DNA of 22,382 nt from a bacterium (GCA_002686445.1 NZCO01000028.1:1-22382); one strand, 5' to 3'; positions 6,766-14,427 are shown, numbered from the stretch's first letter. Notes: generated by a model from the letters alone, not told the origin. Made by a program: numbers and translations.

Positions 6766-7908
6766 ATGGCATTACCAGAATTGAGGCAAGTCCACACGTT
6801 GATCGATCGCGCCACCCGCGTACTCTTGATTGTTCCGGAGCGCGCCTCACTCGATGCTATTGCCTCCATGGTCGCGCTCTACCTCGTCTTGCAGGAACGA
6901 CTTGAAGATAGAGTCGATGAGGTAAGTGCCCAACACGTCCCAACCAACCTACAGTTCCTAGCGGGCTCCAGCCAAGTGCGTATGGAACCGGAAGCGCAAC
7001 ACGAAGTCACGCTCGACATTGCTGGGCCAACCGCCACTGATAGTATCCGTACCACTCCCCTCCAGGGAGGACTACGCGTTCATGTCACCCTGCCTGCCGG
7101 CAGTGAAGTCACGAAAGATCAACTGGAAACGACTGTCCGAGTCATGCCGTACGACCTCGTTATCGTGCTTGGCGCAGCTGACCTCGAAGAACTTGGCGAC
7201 ACCTATACCAAGCACACTGACTTCTTCTTTAGCACACCGATCATCAACATTGATCACGTCGCCAAGAACGAGCACTTTGGCACGGTGAACCTGGTTGATA
7301 TCACCGCCGGCTCAGTGGCTGAGGTGGTGTATGAATTGATCGACTCTATGGTTGGGCACGAGGGCATCGACGCTAACATTGCCACTGCGCTCTACTCCGG
7401 TGTCGTGGCCGGCACCGATTCGTTTCAGCGACCGAGTACGACTCCCCGCTCATTCCAGGTGGCTGCCCGCTTGATGGAAAAAGAAGCTGACCGCGACGCC
7501 GTTATTCAAAACCTAGTAAAGACAAAGCCACTTTCACTGCTTAAGCTATCCGGGCGTCTATACGCGCGTCTGCGCTACGACGAACACCTCCAATTATTTT
7601 GGAGCATGGTGCGCGGCATTGATTTTCAAGAGAGCGAAGCCGAGCGCGAGGACTTGCCACGCGCGTTGTTCGAGCTGGCGAATAATATATCTGGTTTCAA
7701 CATCGCGTTTGTGCTAAGCGAGGAAGATAATAATGTTTTCACTGCGTATCTGCTGCTCGGCAAAGGTCTCCAACCCCGCCGCGAAGAAATTCAGGAGCGC
7801 CTCGCCGCCACACAGGCAAATGGCATGTTGCAACTGACCATCCCTGCATCATCACTAGAGGACGCCGAAGCCAAGGCGCTCGAACTCACTCGTTCAGTGG
7901 TGCCATAA
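6766..7908 (+). CDS. DHH-family phosphoesterase-like protein, probably inactive
   Basis: The protein has 380 residues and the architecture of NrnA-like DHH phosphoesterases. It has a motif I region (IVPERASLDAIAS), a second strand-loop (LVIVLGAADLEELG), the namesake region (INIDHVAKNEHFGTVNLVD, residues about 161-179) with AGSVAEVVYEL, and a GTDSFQRPSTTP loop. A DHHA1-like C-terminal half follows. Active members hydrolyse oligoribonucleotides, pAp or cyclic dinucleotides with two Mn ions. Here DHH reads D163-H164-V165, motif I lacks its His and first Asp, and the second motif lacks its Asp, so metal binding looks largely lost. The first ATG in frame is 6766; the frame extends to a TTG at 6709, but the promoter lies within that extension. 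Confidence 0.8.
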   Translation: MALPELRQVHTLIDRATRVLLIVPERASLDAIASMVALYLVLQERLEDRVDEVSAQHVPTNLQFLAGSSQVRMEPEAQHEVTLDIAGPTATDSIRTTPLQGGLRVHVTLPAGSEVTKDQLETTVRVMPYDLVIVLGAADLEELGDTYTKHTDFFFSTPIINIDHVAKNEHFGTVNLVDITAGSVAEVVYELIDSMVGHEGIDANIATALYSGVVAGTDSFQRPSTTPRSFQVAARLMEKEADRDAVIQNLVKTKPLSLLKLSGRLYARLRYDEHLQLFWSMVRGIDFQESEAEREDLPRALFELANNISGFNIAFVLSEEDNNVFTAYLLLGKGLQPRREEIQERLAATQANGMLQLTIPASSLEDAEAKALELTRSVVP

Positions 7909-7916
7909 CATATAAG

Positions 7917-7945
7917 AAAACGCCGCAGTGAAAGCACTGCGGCGT
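7917..7945 (-). terminator. Convergent terminator hairpin
   Basis: A perfect 11-bp stem (ACGCCGCAGTG / CACTGCGGCGT, AAAG loop, 7920-7945) sits between two convergent genes. The minus direction ends in TTTTC, so it best serves the gene at 7968-8324. In the plus direction the tail is GGGTTGATTT, weaker. Confidence 0.75.
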
Positions 7946-7967
7946 GGGTTGATTTCAAAGGAATGAA

Positions 7968-8324
7968 CTAATAGATCGTGATCCCGATCCGTCCGTTTTT
8001 TCGAGTCTGTGGATTCCACATTTGGACTCTGAATTTTCCGAGGATGCAAGCATCGTTGGAACCATCGCTCATCACGACACCTGCGATCGCGACGATCTTG
8101 TTTGGCACGACACGCCCTGCAACCACGAGGCGTTTGTCCGACACGACGGTGACACTTGTTATTACAGCGTGCACTGTGGTCACACCGTCTTTCCCTCGAC
8201 CAATTCTGAATGTTGCAGCTACCCTTTGCGTTTCCGACCCGCCCTGCAATTGATCATTGCCCGGGCCTGCGCCACAAAGGATTCGATAGAAACCACTCGC
8301 TAAAGGTTTTGTTGCTGTTGCCAT
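7968..8324 (-). CDS. Hypothetical protein, 118 residues
   Basis: Not recognised. The protein is Val/Ile/Thr/Gly-rich with alternating hydrophobic strands (VHAVITSVTVV, LVVAGRVVPNKIVAIAGVV) and few charged helices, so an all-beta fold is likely. There is no signal peptide, no membrane segment and no obvious catalytic motif; two Cys are present, one near residue 17 and one near 93. The start at 8324 is supported by a strong Shine-Dalgarno sequence (GGGGAGGTG) 5 bases upstream. The gene has a good sigma-70 promoter overlapped by an inverted repeat and a 5' leader of about 75 bases with a hairpin, so it is probably regulated and well expressed. It ends at a strong hairpin. Confidence 0.72.
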   Translation of the reverse strand: MATATKPLASGFYRILCGAGPGNDQLQGGSETQRVAATFRIGRGKDGVTTVHAVITSVTVVSDKRLVVAGRVVPNKIVAIAGVVMSDGSNDACILGKFRVQMWNPQTRKNGRIGITIY

Positions 8325-8353
8325 ACGGCACCTCCCCTTCTGGGAACCAGCAC

Positions 8354-8377
8354 GGTGAATAAAACGGTGTATTCACC
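8354..8377 (-). promoter_or_regulatory. Hairpin in the 5' leader of the 118-residue gene
   Basis: GGTGAATA and TATTCACC (8 bp, 8-base loop) form a hairpin between the predicted start site (about 8400) and the Shine-Dalgarno sequence. It could be a leader stem-loop or an operator. Confidence 0.5.
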
Positions 8378-8405
8378 AGACACCATTAAAAGAAGTTCGT
8401 ATCTT

Positions 8406-8435
8406 TATTACAGCATACTCTACTGTAATAGTCAA
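8406..8435 (-). promoter_or_regulatory. Promoter with inverted repeat between -35 and -10
   Basis: On the minus strand TTGACT (8430-8435, 5 of 6) and TGTAAT (8407-8412, 5 of 6) are exactly 17 bases apart. A perfect 8-bp inverted repeat, TATTACAG / CTGTAATA with a 9-base spacer (8406-8430), spans the spacer and the -10 box, as repressor operators often do. Confidence 0.75.
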
Positions 8436-8446
8436 ATACTATTGCA

Positions 8447-10120
8447 CTACCCCTCCGTCACTCGGTGGACATCCTCAATGGTGGTAATACCGGCGATTAC
8501 TTTTAGATAACCGTCCTGCAAAATAGTGGTCATGCCGCTCGCTAACGCTGCTTCGCGTACTTGATTGCCATCAGACCCGGCTAAAACAAGTTCTTCGACC
8601 TTGCCATCAATCGGCATCACCTCAAAAATACCAACTCGCCCCTTATACCCGCCAACACATTTTTCACATTCTTGTGCCTCTTGGAACGTCAGTTTGGGAT
8701 CATCAAGTACGGCGGGATCGAAATGATCTGACCGTACGTCAGCCATCGCCTCGCGTATCCGCTCGCGTAACCGCTCATCCGGCTTATATTTTTTCGCGCA
8801 CGAGCTACACACTCGACGAACTAAGCGTTGCGCAATAATTATGTTGATCGCAGGGGCTATCACAAACGGTTTGACGCCGAGATCGATCAGCCGCGGGATA
8901 GCGTCCGGCGCGTTATTTGTGTGTAGCGTGGAGAAAACTAGGTGTCCCGTCATCGCCGCATTAAGTGCCGTGGCTGCCGTTTCTGCATCCCGTATCTCAC
9001 CGACCATGACGACGTCAGGGTCTTGTCGCAAAATGGCGCGTAGACCCTTGGCGAATGTATACCCAGCCTCGGTATCTATCTGAGTCTGCTCTACACCCGG
9101 CACGCGGTACTCTATCGGATCCTCAAGGGTAATAATCTTAATCTCGGGAGAGTTAATGCTCGCCAAGAATGAGGCCAGGCTCGTTGTTTTTCCTGATCCA
9201 GTTGGCCCCGTCATCAGGATCATCCCGTTACTTTTATTCAGTTCTTTCATCACAATCTTTTCGTCTTGCTCTTTCATGCCCAGGTCGCTGATTGGAATAG
9301 CTTTGGCCGCTCGATCCAAGATACGTAGCACGATGTTTTCGCCATTACCGCCTGGCAGTGTAGAGACACGTAAGTCATATACCTTATCTTTCAAGCGCAG
9401 CACAAAGCTGCCGTCCTGCGGTATGTCACGAATATTCAGTTTCAGCTTCGACATGACTTTGACGCGCGAAAGTAGCAGCCGCCATCCACTGCGAGCAAAC
9501 TCGGAAACATCTTGTAGCACGCCGTCTATTCGGTAGCGCAGACGAGCTTTATTTTCTGTCGGCTCAATATGCACATCAGACGCGCCCACTGTGACCGCGC
9601 CCGTTACTACCGTGGAGAGCAACTCAGTTGGTGATAGCTGGGTGATGTGTTTGCCCAGTGCCGCCAGGTCAGCGATCGCTGCTTCTATTTTATCAACCTG
9701 TTCTTCCGATACTTGCAACTCCCCCCGCGGCGGGGCCACATATTCCTCCTCCCGTCGGTATCGCGAGAGTGCGGCCTTAAAGCTGCGATGAGAAATGACG
9801 TGGATCTGTGGCTCTAACGCATATTTTTCTACCACCGCATCCACCACGTCTTGTACGCCTTCAATCTTGGGATTCACCGCCCCAATGCGGACATCGTTTC
9901 CTTGATGGTAAAACAATACCGCCTGTGAACGTTCAGCTAACTCCAACGGTATGCTTTCAATCACCTCAGGATCGATCGGATACACAGTCAGGCTCATGTA
10001 GGGCAACCCCATCACATTAGCTCGATGTCTCGCCAGGCGCTCTTGCTGTTCACCACCCAAGGCAGACAAACGAGCCTCGAGGTCTTTACGCAACTCTTCT
10101 TCTCTACTGTTGTTGGCCAT
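8447..10120 (-). CDS. pilB: Type IV pilus / type II secretion assembly ATPase (PilB/GspE)
   Basis: The protein has 557 residues. An N-terminal T2SSE_N/MshEN-like domain (about 25-120) is followed by a RecA-like ATPase. Walker A is GPTGSGKTT (305-313), the Asp box is TLEDPIEY (331-338), Walker B is DVVMVGEIRD with Glu at 375, and the His box is TGHLVFSTLHTN. A tetracysteine zinc site is present (C438, C441, C485, C488), typical of PilB and GspE extension ATPases. It powers assembly of pilin or pseudopilin fibres at the inner face of the membrane; CPR cells usually carry type IV pili rather than type II secretion. The start is supported by a GGAGG sequence about 7 bases upstream. It follows yvcK by 35 bases on the same strand and is probably cotranscribed; no other pilus gene is in the window. 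Confidence 0.95.
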   Translation of the reverse strand: MANNSREEELRKDLEARLSALGGEQQERLARHRANVMGLPYMSLTVYPIDPEVIESIPLELAERSQAVLFYHQGNDVRIGAVNPKIEGVQDVVDAVVEKYALEPQIHVISHRSFKAALSRYRREEEYVAPPRGELQVSEEQVDKIEAAIADLAALGKHITQLSPTELLSTVVTGAVTVGASDVHIEPTENKARLRYRIDGVLQDVSEFARSGWRLLLSRVKVMSKLKLNIRDIPQDGSFVLRLKDKVYDLRVSTLPGGNGENIVLRILDRAAKAIPISDLGMKEQDEKIVMKELNKSNGMILMTGPTGSGKTTSLASFLASINSPEIKIITLEDPIEYRVPGVEQTQIDTEAGYTFAKGLRAILRQDPDVVMVGEIRDAETAATALNAAMTGHLVFSTLHTNNAPDAIPRLIDLGVKPFVIAPAINIIIAQRLVRRVCSSCAKKYKPDERLRERIREAMADVRSDHFDPAVLDDPKLTFQEAQECEKCVGGYKGRVGIFEVMPIDGKVEELVLAGSDGNQVREAALASGMTTILQDGYLKVIAGITTIEDVHRVTEG

Positions 10121-10155
10121 GGTTACCCTCCAAGTATACCGCGGCGGGGCCTAAA

Positions 10156-11205
10156 CTACTGTTCCAGTAAAATGTCAGCGAAAATACTGCGCATACTGGC
10201 GGCGTCGTGGATTACGACGGCACGCGGCACTGTATCTCCGGCCACGCTCGGCTGTTCTAGGGTGCTCACTAGATTGGCCGAAATGAGTTGATAGGCATGA
10301 TCTTCCTTTCCAAAGCGGACCCACTCTTGTCCCTCAACGAGCTGCGCTTTTTTGGCCTCGCCAGTATTACTGATTACCACATCTATGTTTCGCCCTGCGT
10401 ATGACTCATACACGCGGACAAAATCCTCACCACTCCAGCCGGTTGTCTGTCGAGGAGTAGTCAGCAGCGTCATCGCAACTACAACCTGTGCCGAGCTTTT
10501 CTTGATAGCAGCTCCCAGCTGCGGCAATGCGAGCGTCGGTAGGATCGTGCCGTAAGTATGGCCAGCCGCCACAATAATATGAGTGGCTTCGTTCAGCAGT
10601 TGCGCAGCGCGAGGATTCAGGTCCGCATCACCTTCACTGAACTGCACCCGAACCGCACCGGGCTCCCAACGAGGATCAGCTTGCAAGTTAACATTGTGCG
10701 AAATGAAATGTTGCCCTTCGCCAAGTAGCTCACGATGTCCATCAACTTCTACAACTACCTGTTGTGTTAGCGGCTTCAAAGTAGTCGGCACTACACCCGC
10801 TTCTTTTGGCACCTGTAAGATACGCGCCATCATGGCTATCGCCGCATCAAGGTCACTCGTCTTTTCTAGCGACGCCAAGAATACATTGCGGAGCGTATGG
10901 CCCGAAAAATCTCCGTTGTCGAAACGATGGTTTAAGGCCGTCAGTAACTGCTCACCACGAACGTCACCGTGGAATCCAGACAGCGCCATTAAACATCGCG
11001 TCACATCACCCATGGCCGACACCCCATACTGCTCCCGCAACCGACCGGTGGAACCACCATCGTCAGCGTTTAAAACTAGTGCGTGCAACGACTCGATTTG
11101 GTCTGCCTGCAGCAAAGGTAAAAGAGCCTCCAACAGGCGTGAAGTACCGTTTCCACCGCCCAATACCACTACGCGTGGCTTGTCCTTAACCGCCCGACTA
11201 AACAT
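10156..11205 (-). CDS. yvcK: YvcK/CofD-like protein (gluconeogenesis factor family)
   Basis: The protein has 349 residues. The nucleotide-binding start VVVLGGGNGTSRLLEALL (residues 13-30) is followed by ALVLNADDGGSTGRLREQYG, DVTRCLMAL, NHRFDNGDFSGHTLRNVFLA, then AAGHTYGTILPTLAL and VVISNTGEAKK, all in the family order. YvcK proteins bind UDP-sugars and, in Firmicutes and Actinobacteria, link central carbon status to cell-wall growth. No enzyme activity is firmly established for them. The ATG at 11205 has no Shine-Dalgarno sequence; TATACT ends exactly 6 bases before it, so the mRNA is probably leaderless. It heads a unit with pilB and is divergent from the first of two tandem small genes. Confidence 0.93.
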   Translation of the reverse strand: MFSRAVKDKPRVVVLGGGNGTSRLLEALLPLLQADQIESLHALVLNADDGGSTGRLREQYGVSAMGDVTRCLMALSGFHGDVRGEQLLTALNHRFDNGDFSGHTLRNVFLASLEKTSDLDAAIAMMARILQVPKEAGVVPTTLKPLTQQVVVEVDGHRELLGEGQHFISHNVNLQADPRWEPGAVRVQFSEGDADLNPRAAQLLNEATHIIVAAGHTYGTILPTLALPQLGAAIKKSSAQVVVAMTLLTTPRQTTGWSGEDFVRVYESYAGRNIDVVISNTGEAKKAQLVEGQEWVRFGKEDHAYQLISANLVSTLEQPSVAGDTVPRAVVIHDAASMRSIFADILLEQ

Positions 11206-11211
11206 GGCAGG

Positions 11212-11239
11212 AGTATACCTAAGTCACCATGCTTGACAA
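11212..11239 (-). promoter_or_regulatory. Leaderless promoter of yvcK
   Basis: On the minus strand TTGTCA (11234-11239, 5 of 6), a 16-base spacer and TATACT (11212-11217, 5 of 6) are followed by 6 bases and then the yvcK ATG. The -35 overlaps the -35 of the divergent promoter at 11233. Confidence 0.7.
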
Positions 11240-11277
11240 GGGGCTCTTCTATGGGTTATGACTGATTACTAGTTCGT
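11218..11277 (+). repeat. Duplicated promoter region, copy 1
   Basis: These 60 bases match 11881-11940 without gaps at 51 positions by my count. They include the whole -35 to start region of the tandem paralogues and run back to the edge of the yvcK -10 box. Confidence 0.85.
11233..11262 (+). promoter_or_regulatory. Promoter of the first tandem small gene
   Basis: A perfect TTGACA (11233-11238) is followed after 18 bases by TATGAC (11257-11262, 4 of 6). A leader of about 55 bases ends in the Shine-Dalgarno sequence GGAGAGGAG before the ATG at 11324. The -35 is shared with the divergent yvcK promoter. Confidence 0.6.
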
Positions 11278-11323
11278 ACGTTTCACGATAGCCCTTCGCC
11301 TTTGCAAATATAGGAGAGGAGCC

Positions 11324-11782
11324 ATGGCTAGGTATCGGAGAGGAGGCGGGAAAAGAGATCCAGTCGCGCTTGGAAATCAACTTAAATCACGACTTCAGGT
11401 AAAGGGAAATACCGCCGAAGAACTGTTTAGAAAGCTTGGTACATATTGCAAATGGGCGTCTTTGGCCGATGTTGAAACGGCATTGAAAGAGCTCGGCCGG
11501 ACGGGAAGCGCTACTACCTCAGGGTTCTCTGAAACGAAGTATCACAAGATCAAGCCCGAAAAAAGGGTCGTTGAGATACCTGCCGCTGTCTTGCTTCGTG
11601 CGCTGCATCGGACCGAGAAACGTTCAGCTGCTGCAGTACGAAAGTTACTCCCGGCTGACTATGACGACGCCGGTGTAGCCAGGGTAGGAGTCCTACTCAA
11701 CCTACTGCGTGAAGGAGGCAAGCATGGGGTGCGCAGCTCCAGCAAAAGTATTAGCCGAACGTATTGGAAAGAAACTGCGTAA
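11324..11782 (+). CDS. Small basic protein, possible tandem winged-helix; paralogue of the next gene
   Basis: The protein has 152 residues and is not recognised. It starts with a basic tail (MARYRRGGGKRD) followed by two similar halves. The first runs TAEELFRKLG...ADVETALKELGRTG...TKYHK. The second runs AAAVRKLLPADYDDAGVARVGVLLNLLREGG, then ISRTYWK. Each looks like helix-helix-helix plus a beta wing ending in Y-H/W-K, suggesting two winged-helix domains and DNA or RNA binding; this fold is inferred. The ATG at 11324 follows a strong Shine-Dalgarno sequence (GGAGAGGAG). The next gene is a diverged paralogue with the same promoter, and an intrinsic terminator separates the two, so each is a single-gene unit. 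Confidence 0.8.
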   Translation: MARYRRGGGKRDPVALGNQLKSRLQVKGNTAEELFRKLGTYCKWASLADVETALKELGRTGSATTSGFSETKYHKIKPEKRVVEIPAAVLLRALHRTEKRSAAAVRKLLPADYDDAGVARVGVLLNLLREGGKHGVRSSSKSISRTYWKETA

Positions 11783-11790
11783 CCAATTAC

Positions 11791-11816
11791 AAACCTACTC
11801 ATTTGTGGGTTTTTTT
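11791..11816 (+). terminator. Intrinsic terminator of the first paralogue
   Basis: An 8-bp stem (AAACCTAC / GTGGGTTT with one G-T pair) is followed by TTTT, 8 bases after the stop. Confidence 0.85.
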
Positions 11817-11880
11817 ACATCTGAGAAAGGAGTAGATTAGCGGTTTTTGCTCCACATTAATAGCAACGGCGAGAGCTACA

Positions 11881-11940
11881 CCTAAGGAGCCGTGCTTGAC
11901 AAGGGGGCCTTCCATGGGTTATCACTGATTATTAGTTCGT
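11881..11940 (+). repeat. Duplicated promoter region, copy 2
   Basis: This is the second copy of 11218-11277, 663 bases downstream. The + promoter is kept (TTGACA at 11896-11901, then TTATCA/TATCAC). The divergent yvcK-type promoter on the minus strand is decayed: TTGTCA and a 16-base spacer remain, but the -10 reads TGTAGC. Confidence 0.85.
11896..11925 (+). promoter_or_regulatory. Promoter of the second tandem small gene
   Basis: A perfect TTGACA is followed after 18 bases by TATCAC, in the same arrangement as for the first paralogue. The leader of about 43 bases ends in GAGGAG, 8 bases before the ATG at 11975. Confidence 0.6.
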
Positions 11941-11974
11941 TTCATAACAACACCCCTCTTGAGGAGAATAAACC

Positions 11975-12421
11975 ATGCAAAGGAACATGGCAGCGCTTGA
12001 GACCGCACTTGTCGACCGCCTCCAAGACAGAGGTCACTCTGCACAAGACATGCTAGAAAGACTCGGTCCTCGTTGCCGGTGGGCGTTTATAGGTGACGTT
12101 CAAGGAGCCTTAGATAATCTCTGCCAAGCCAAACGAGCTCGCACGACCGGGACCGGCGACAAAAAGTATCACCGGCCCGCGAAGGAAGATAGGGTGAGAC
12201 AGAAGCCGATACAGATACCGCCAGACGTATTACTAGCCGCACTCGACATCAGCTCCCCACGCACTGCGGCCGTAGTATTGGGTCTGCTGCCGGCGGCATA
12301 TAGCGACGCGAAACCAGCCAGGGTGGGAACACTCTTAAACAACATGCTTCAACAGGGGACGCATGGCGTGGAAACTGCCAAAGACGGAACCAGCCGAGTC
12401 TATTGGAAAGCTCCATTCTAA
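11975..12421 (+). CDS. Small protein, paralogue of the preceding gene
   Basis: The protein has 148 residues and is not recognised. It shares the two-part layout of its neighbour. The first half has AQDMLERLGPRCRWAFIGDV, ALDNL and KKYHRP. The second half has TAAVVLGLLPAAYSDAKPARV, then GTLLNNMLQQGTHGVE and SRVYWK. The second half is the better conserved (LLPA-Y-DA-ARVG-LLN-GTHGV-YWK), which suggests that it carries the common function, probably nucleic-acid binding if the winged-helix reading is right. The start is supported by GAGGAG 8 bases upstream. It arose by tandem duplication of a promoter-plus-gene unit and has its own terminator, which overlaps the stop of the convergent lamin-tail gene. 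Confidence 0.8.
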   Translation: MQRNMAALETALVDRLQDRGHSAQDMLERLGPRCRWAFIGDVQGALDNLCQAKRARTTGTGDKKYHRPAKEDRVRQKPIQIPPDVLLAALDISSPRTAAVVLGLLPAAYSDAKPARVGTLLNNMLQQGTHGVETAKDGTSRVYWKAPF

Positions 12422-12459
12422 AAAAAACGCACCTACAACCTGTGGGTGCTCTTTTATTT
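12421..12459. terminator. Bidirectional terminator between convergent genes
   Basis: An 8-bp stem (GCACCTAC / GTGGGTGC, 12429-12449, one G-T pair) is flanked by a run of A on the left and TCTTTTATTT on the right. In the minus direction the tail is a long T run. The lamin-tail stop codon (12454-12456) lies inside its flank. Confidence 0.85.
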
Positions 12460-14427
12460 CTGCCAAGTAAGTAATGGCTCCCCGGACCGGTAGCCAAGAC
12501 CAAGTAACAGCATCACTATACCCGCAGCCAGCGCAGCGCCCTTCGCCTGCAAGGAAGTTCCGCGATCCCCTATCCCAGTTGCAGGAAATGAGGTGAACCC
12601 GGCTACCCCACCCAGCCGCACGTCGTCTTGAAAACGAGGTAGAACCCTATAGCCAGTTGTGGTTTGAGACACAACACCAATGATTGTTACAAGATTCCCT
12701 CGTCGCATGCGCGGCTTATCAATCCCCGTCGCCGATTTTATGAATACTTTAATTTCTCCTGAGCCGTCGTCCACATAAAATGTGGCGCCGCTCGTCTTGG
12801 TCACCGTGCCCTGAATGAGAACTAGACTGCCTTCGAGCCTCTCCCCAATCTCGCCAGTGCTGACTGCATGCGGTTGCGGCGGCGTGCCGTGGCTCTTCAT
12901 AACAACATCCGTGGCCGCCGCTATCTTGATACGAGCTTCCCCAAGGCTAGATGTCATGGTGCCAGTGACAGTGATCGTGTCACCCAAGGCCAACGTCGGG
13001 TACTCGCCTTGTCGGAAATATATTTGGATACCGGATCCAGCGATGTAGATGGAAGTATCGCCGAAGACACCTGGTGGAGCACTCACCACACCTTCGGTAG
13101 TAATGGCTGTACCCCCCCTCTGTTTTCGCACATCAGCTAAAGAGACTGAAACAATTGTTGCTCCCCCAACTGCACCATCACTTGGCGTAGGTGATGGCGT
13201 CGCCTCTTCGTCTTCCTCATCATCGGCGGGAGGGCTTGTGATCTTGTTGGCCTCTCCTGGCGTCGGCGTCGTACTTAACGTAAATGTGTCGTTCTCACGA
13301 TTATGAGACTGTCCTTCAGGAACAGCACCGCTATATGTGTAAGAAAACTTAGTGGCGCTTTCCGGATCGAGCAGTCGAACAGTGTCGCCACTGTTATTGA
13401 GGGCGATTTTAGTTTCAGTTCGCGGAAATGAGAGAATGCCTCGCCCAGATAGCTTGGTGTCTGAGGGAATTGTATATGTACTACTGCCACCTTCTTTGTC
13501 GTCTAGCTGCCACCCCCCTATATCTACTTCGTCATCACTAGTATTTATGAGTTCAATAAACTCATTATCCGCGTCCGACCCCGTCGGGTTAACCAAGAAC
13601 TCATTGATGGCCACGTGATCTACATAAGTGCGTTTGGTGATGGTGATGGTATGCGCTACTTCAGTCTCATTAACCCCATCAGACATCGACATCGAGACGA
13701 CAAACGTCTCAGCACTGGAATACGTGTGTGTTACTTCCGTCCCAGTCGCACTCCCACCGTCGCCAAAGCTCCAGGCAACGGTGACTGAATCGCCATCGGG
13801 ATCTTGCACATCCTTTGCCATAAAGGTGATGGCGGTTCCAGTGGTACCCGTTTCCGGCGCGGTAATTTCTCCGGTTGGCGGTTGATTTATAGCAGGCGCA
13901 CTATTGACCGCTCCTGGAGTCCCATTTCGTTCCCCCACTGTGCCAACTGACGTGTGCCAACTAGCAGCTGACGTACCCGAAGCACCCGCGTCAGCGCGCT
14001 CCATTGCCACTCCCTCGGTCGTATTCTCACCGGCAAACCAACTTCCTAGTTGATTGGCCTGATCAATCACGGTTCCCACCTCATCCCTGAGAGTCACGAG
14101 CTCACCACTATTAACAAGCGTTAGCGATGAGGTAATAACATCAGCCGCGATCGCGCTCGCCTCCTCCTTTTTTTCTATCAACAAAAAATCAGCCGCGGGA
14201 ATAATTACCTCTTCATCGAAGGTTATTATTATTTTCTCGTCGCCATCTGGTTTTTGTCTGGTGAGGGTCCATCCGTTTAAAGATATTGCCTCGTTGGTAG
14301 TGTTAAGCAGTTCAACATACTCCGTGGCATCCCACATCAGCTCGTTAATGACCACATTGCGCTCCGACCCAGCTCGAGTTGCGGCTGCGCTTACAAAAAA
14401 TAGAGTCGCCAGTAGCGCTCCCGACAC
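12454..14427 (-). CDS. Exported lamin-tail/PKD/OB-fold surface protein
   Basis: The protein has 657 residues from the GTG at 14427. A hydrophobic export segment comes first. It is followed by a lamin-tail domain (VVINELMWDATEYVELLN...GWTL, about 25-175), a PKD domain (PPTGEITAPETG...WSFGDGG...HTYS, about 185-265), a second lamin-tail domain (VAINEFLVNPTGSDADNEFI...GWQLDD, about 272-395) and an acidic Pro/Thr linker. An OB-fold-like region (TEGVVSAPPGVFGDTSIYI...FYVDDGSGEIKVFI) precedes an FPATG motif, a membrane helix and a short tail. This is a typical CPR exported surface protein that could display or bind polymers or DNA; no enzyme is visible. The GTG has no well-placed Shine-Dalgarno sequence. 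The frame stays open upstream to an ATA at 14472, which lies 6 bases after a TACAAT box and would give a better signal peptide (RRGFTLLVSGALL). Confidence 0.85.
   Translation of the reverse strand: MSGALLATLFFVSAAATRAGSERNVVINELMWDATEYVELLNTTNEAISLNGWTLTRQKPDGDEKIIITFDEEVIIPAADFLLIEKKEEASAIAADVITSSLTLVNSGELVTLRDEVGTVIDQANQLGSWFAGENTTEGVAMERADAGASGTSAASWHTSVGTVGERNGTPGAVNSAPAINQPPTGEITAPETGTTGTAITFMAKDVQDPDGDSVTVAWSFGDGGSATGTEVTHTYSSAETFVVSMSMSDGVNETEVAHTITITKRTYVDHVAINEFLVNPTGSDADNEFIELINTSDDEVDIGGWQLDDKEGGSSTYTIPSDTKLSGRGILSFPRTETKIALNNSGDTVRLLDPESATKFSYTYSGAVPEGQSHNRENDTFTLSTTPTPGEANKITSPPADDEEDEEATPSPTPSDGAVGGATIVSVSLADVRKQRGGTAITTEGVVSAPPGVFGDTSIYIAGSGIQIYFRQGEYPTLALGDTITVTGTMTSSLGEARIKIAAATDVVMKSHGTPPQPHAVSTGEIGERLEGSLVLIQGTVTKTSGATFYVDDGSGEIKVFIKSATGIDKPRMRRGNLVTIIGVVSQTTTGYRVLPRFQDDVRLGGVAGFTSFPATGIGDRGTSLQAKGAALAAGIVMLLLGLGYRSGEPLLTWQK

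Noticed and set aside
10583..11236. Plus-strand frame of 217 codons opposite yvcK
   Set aside because: It is antisense to a conserved gene, Ser/Arg/Pro-rich as shadow frames are, and has no ribosome binding site.
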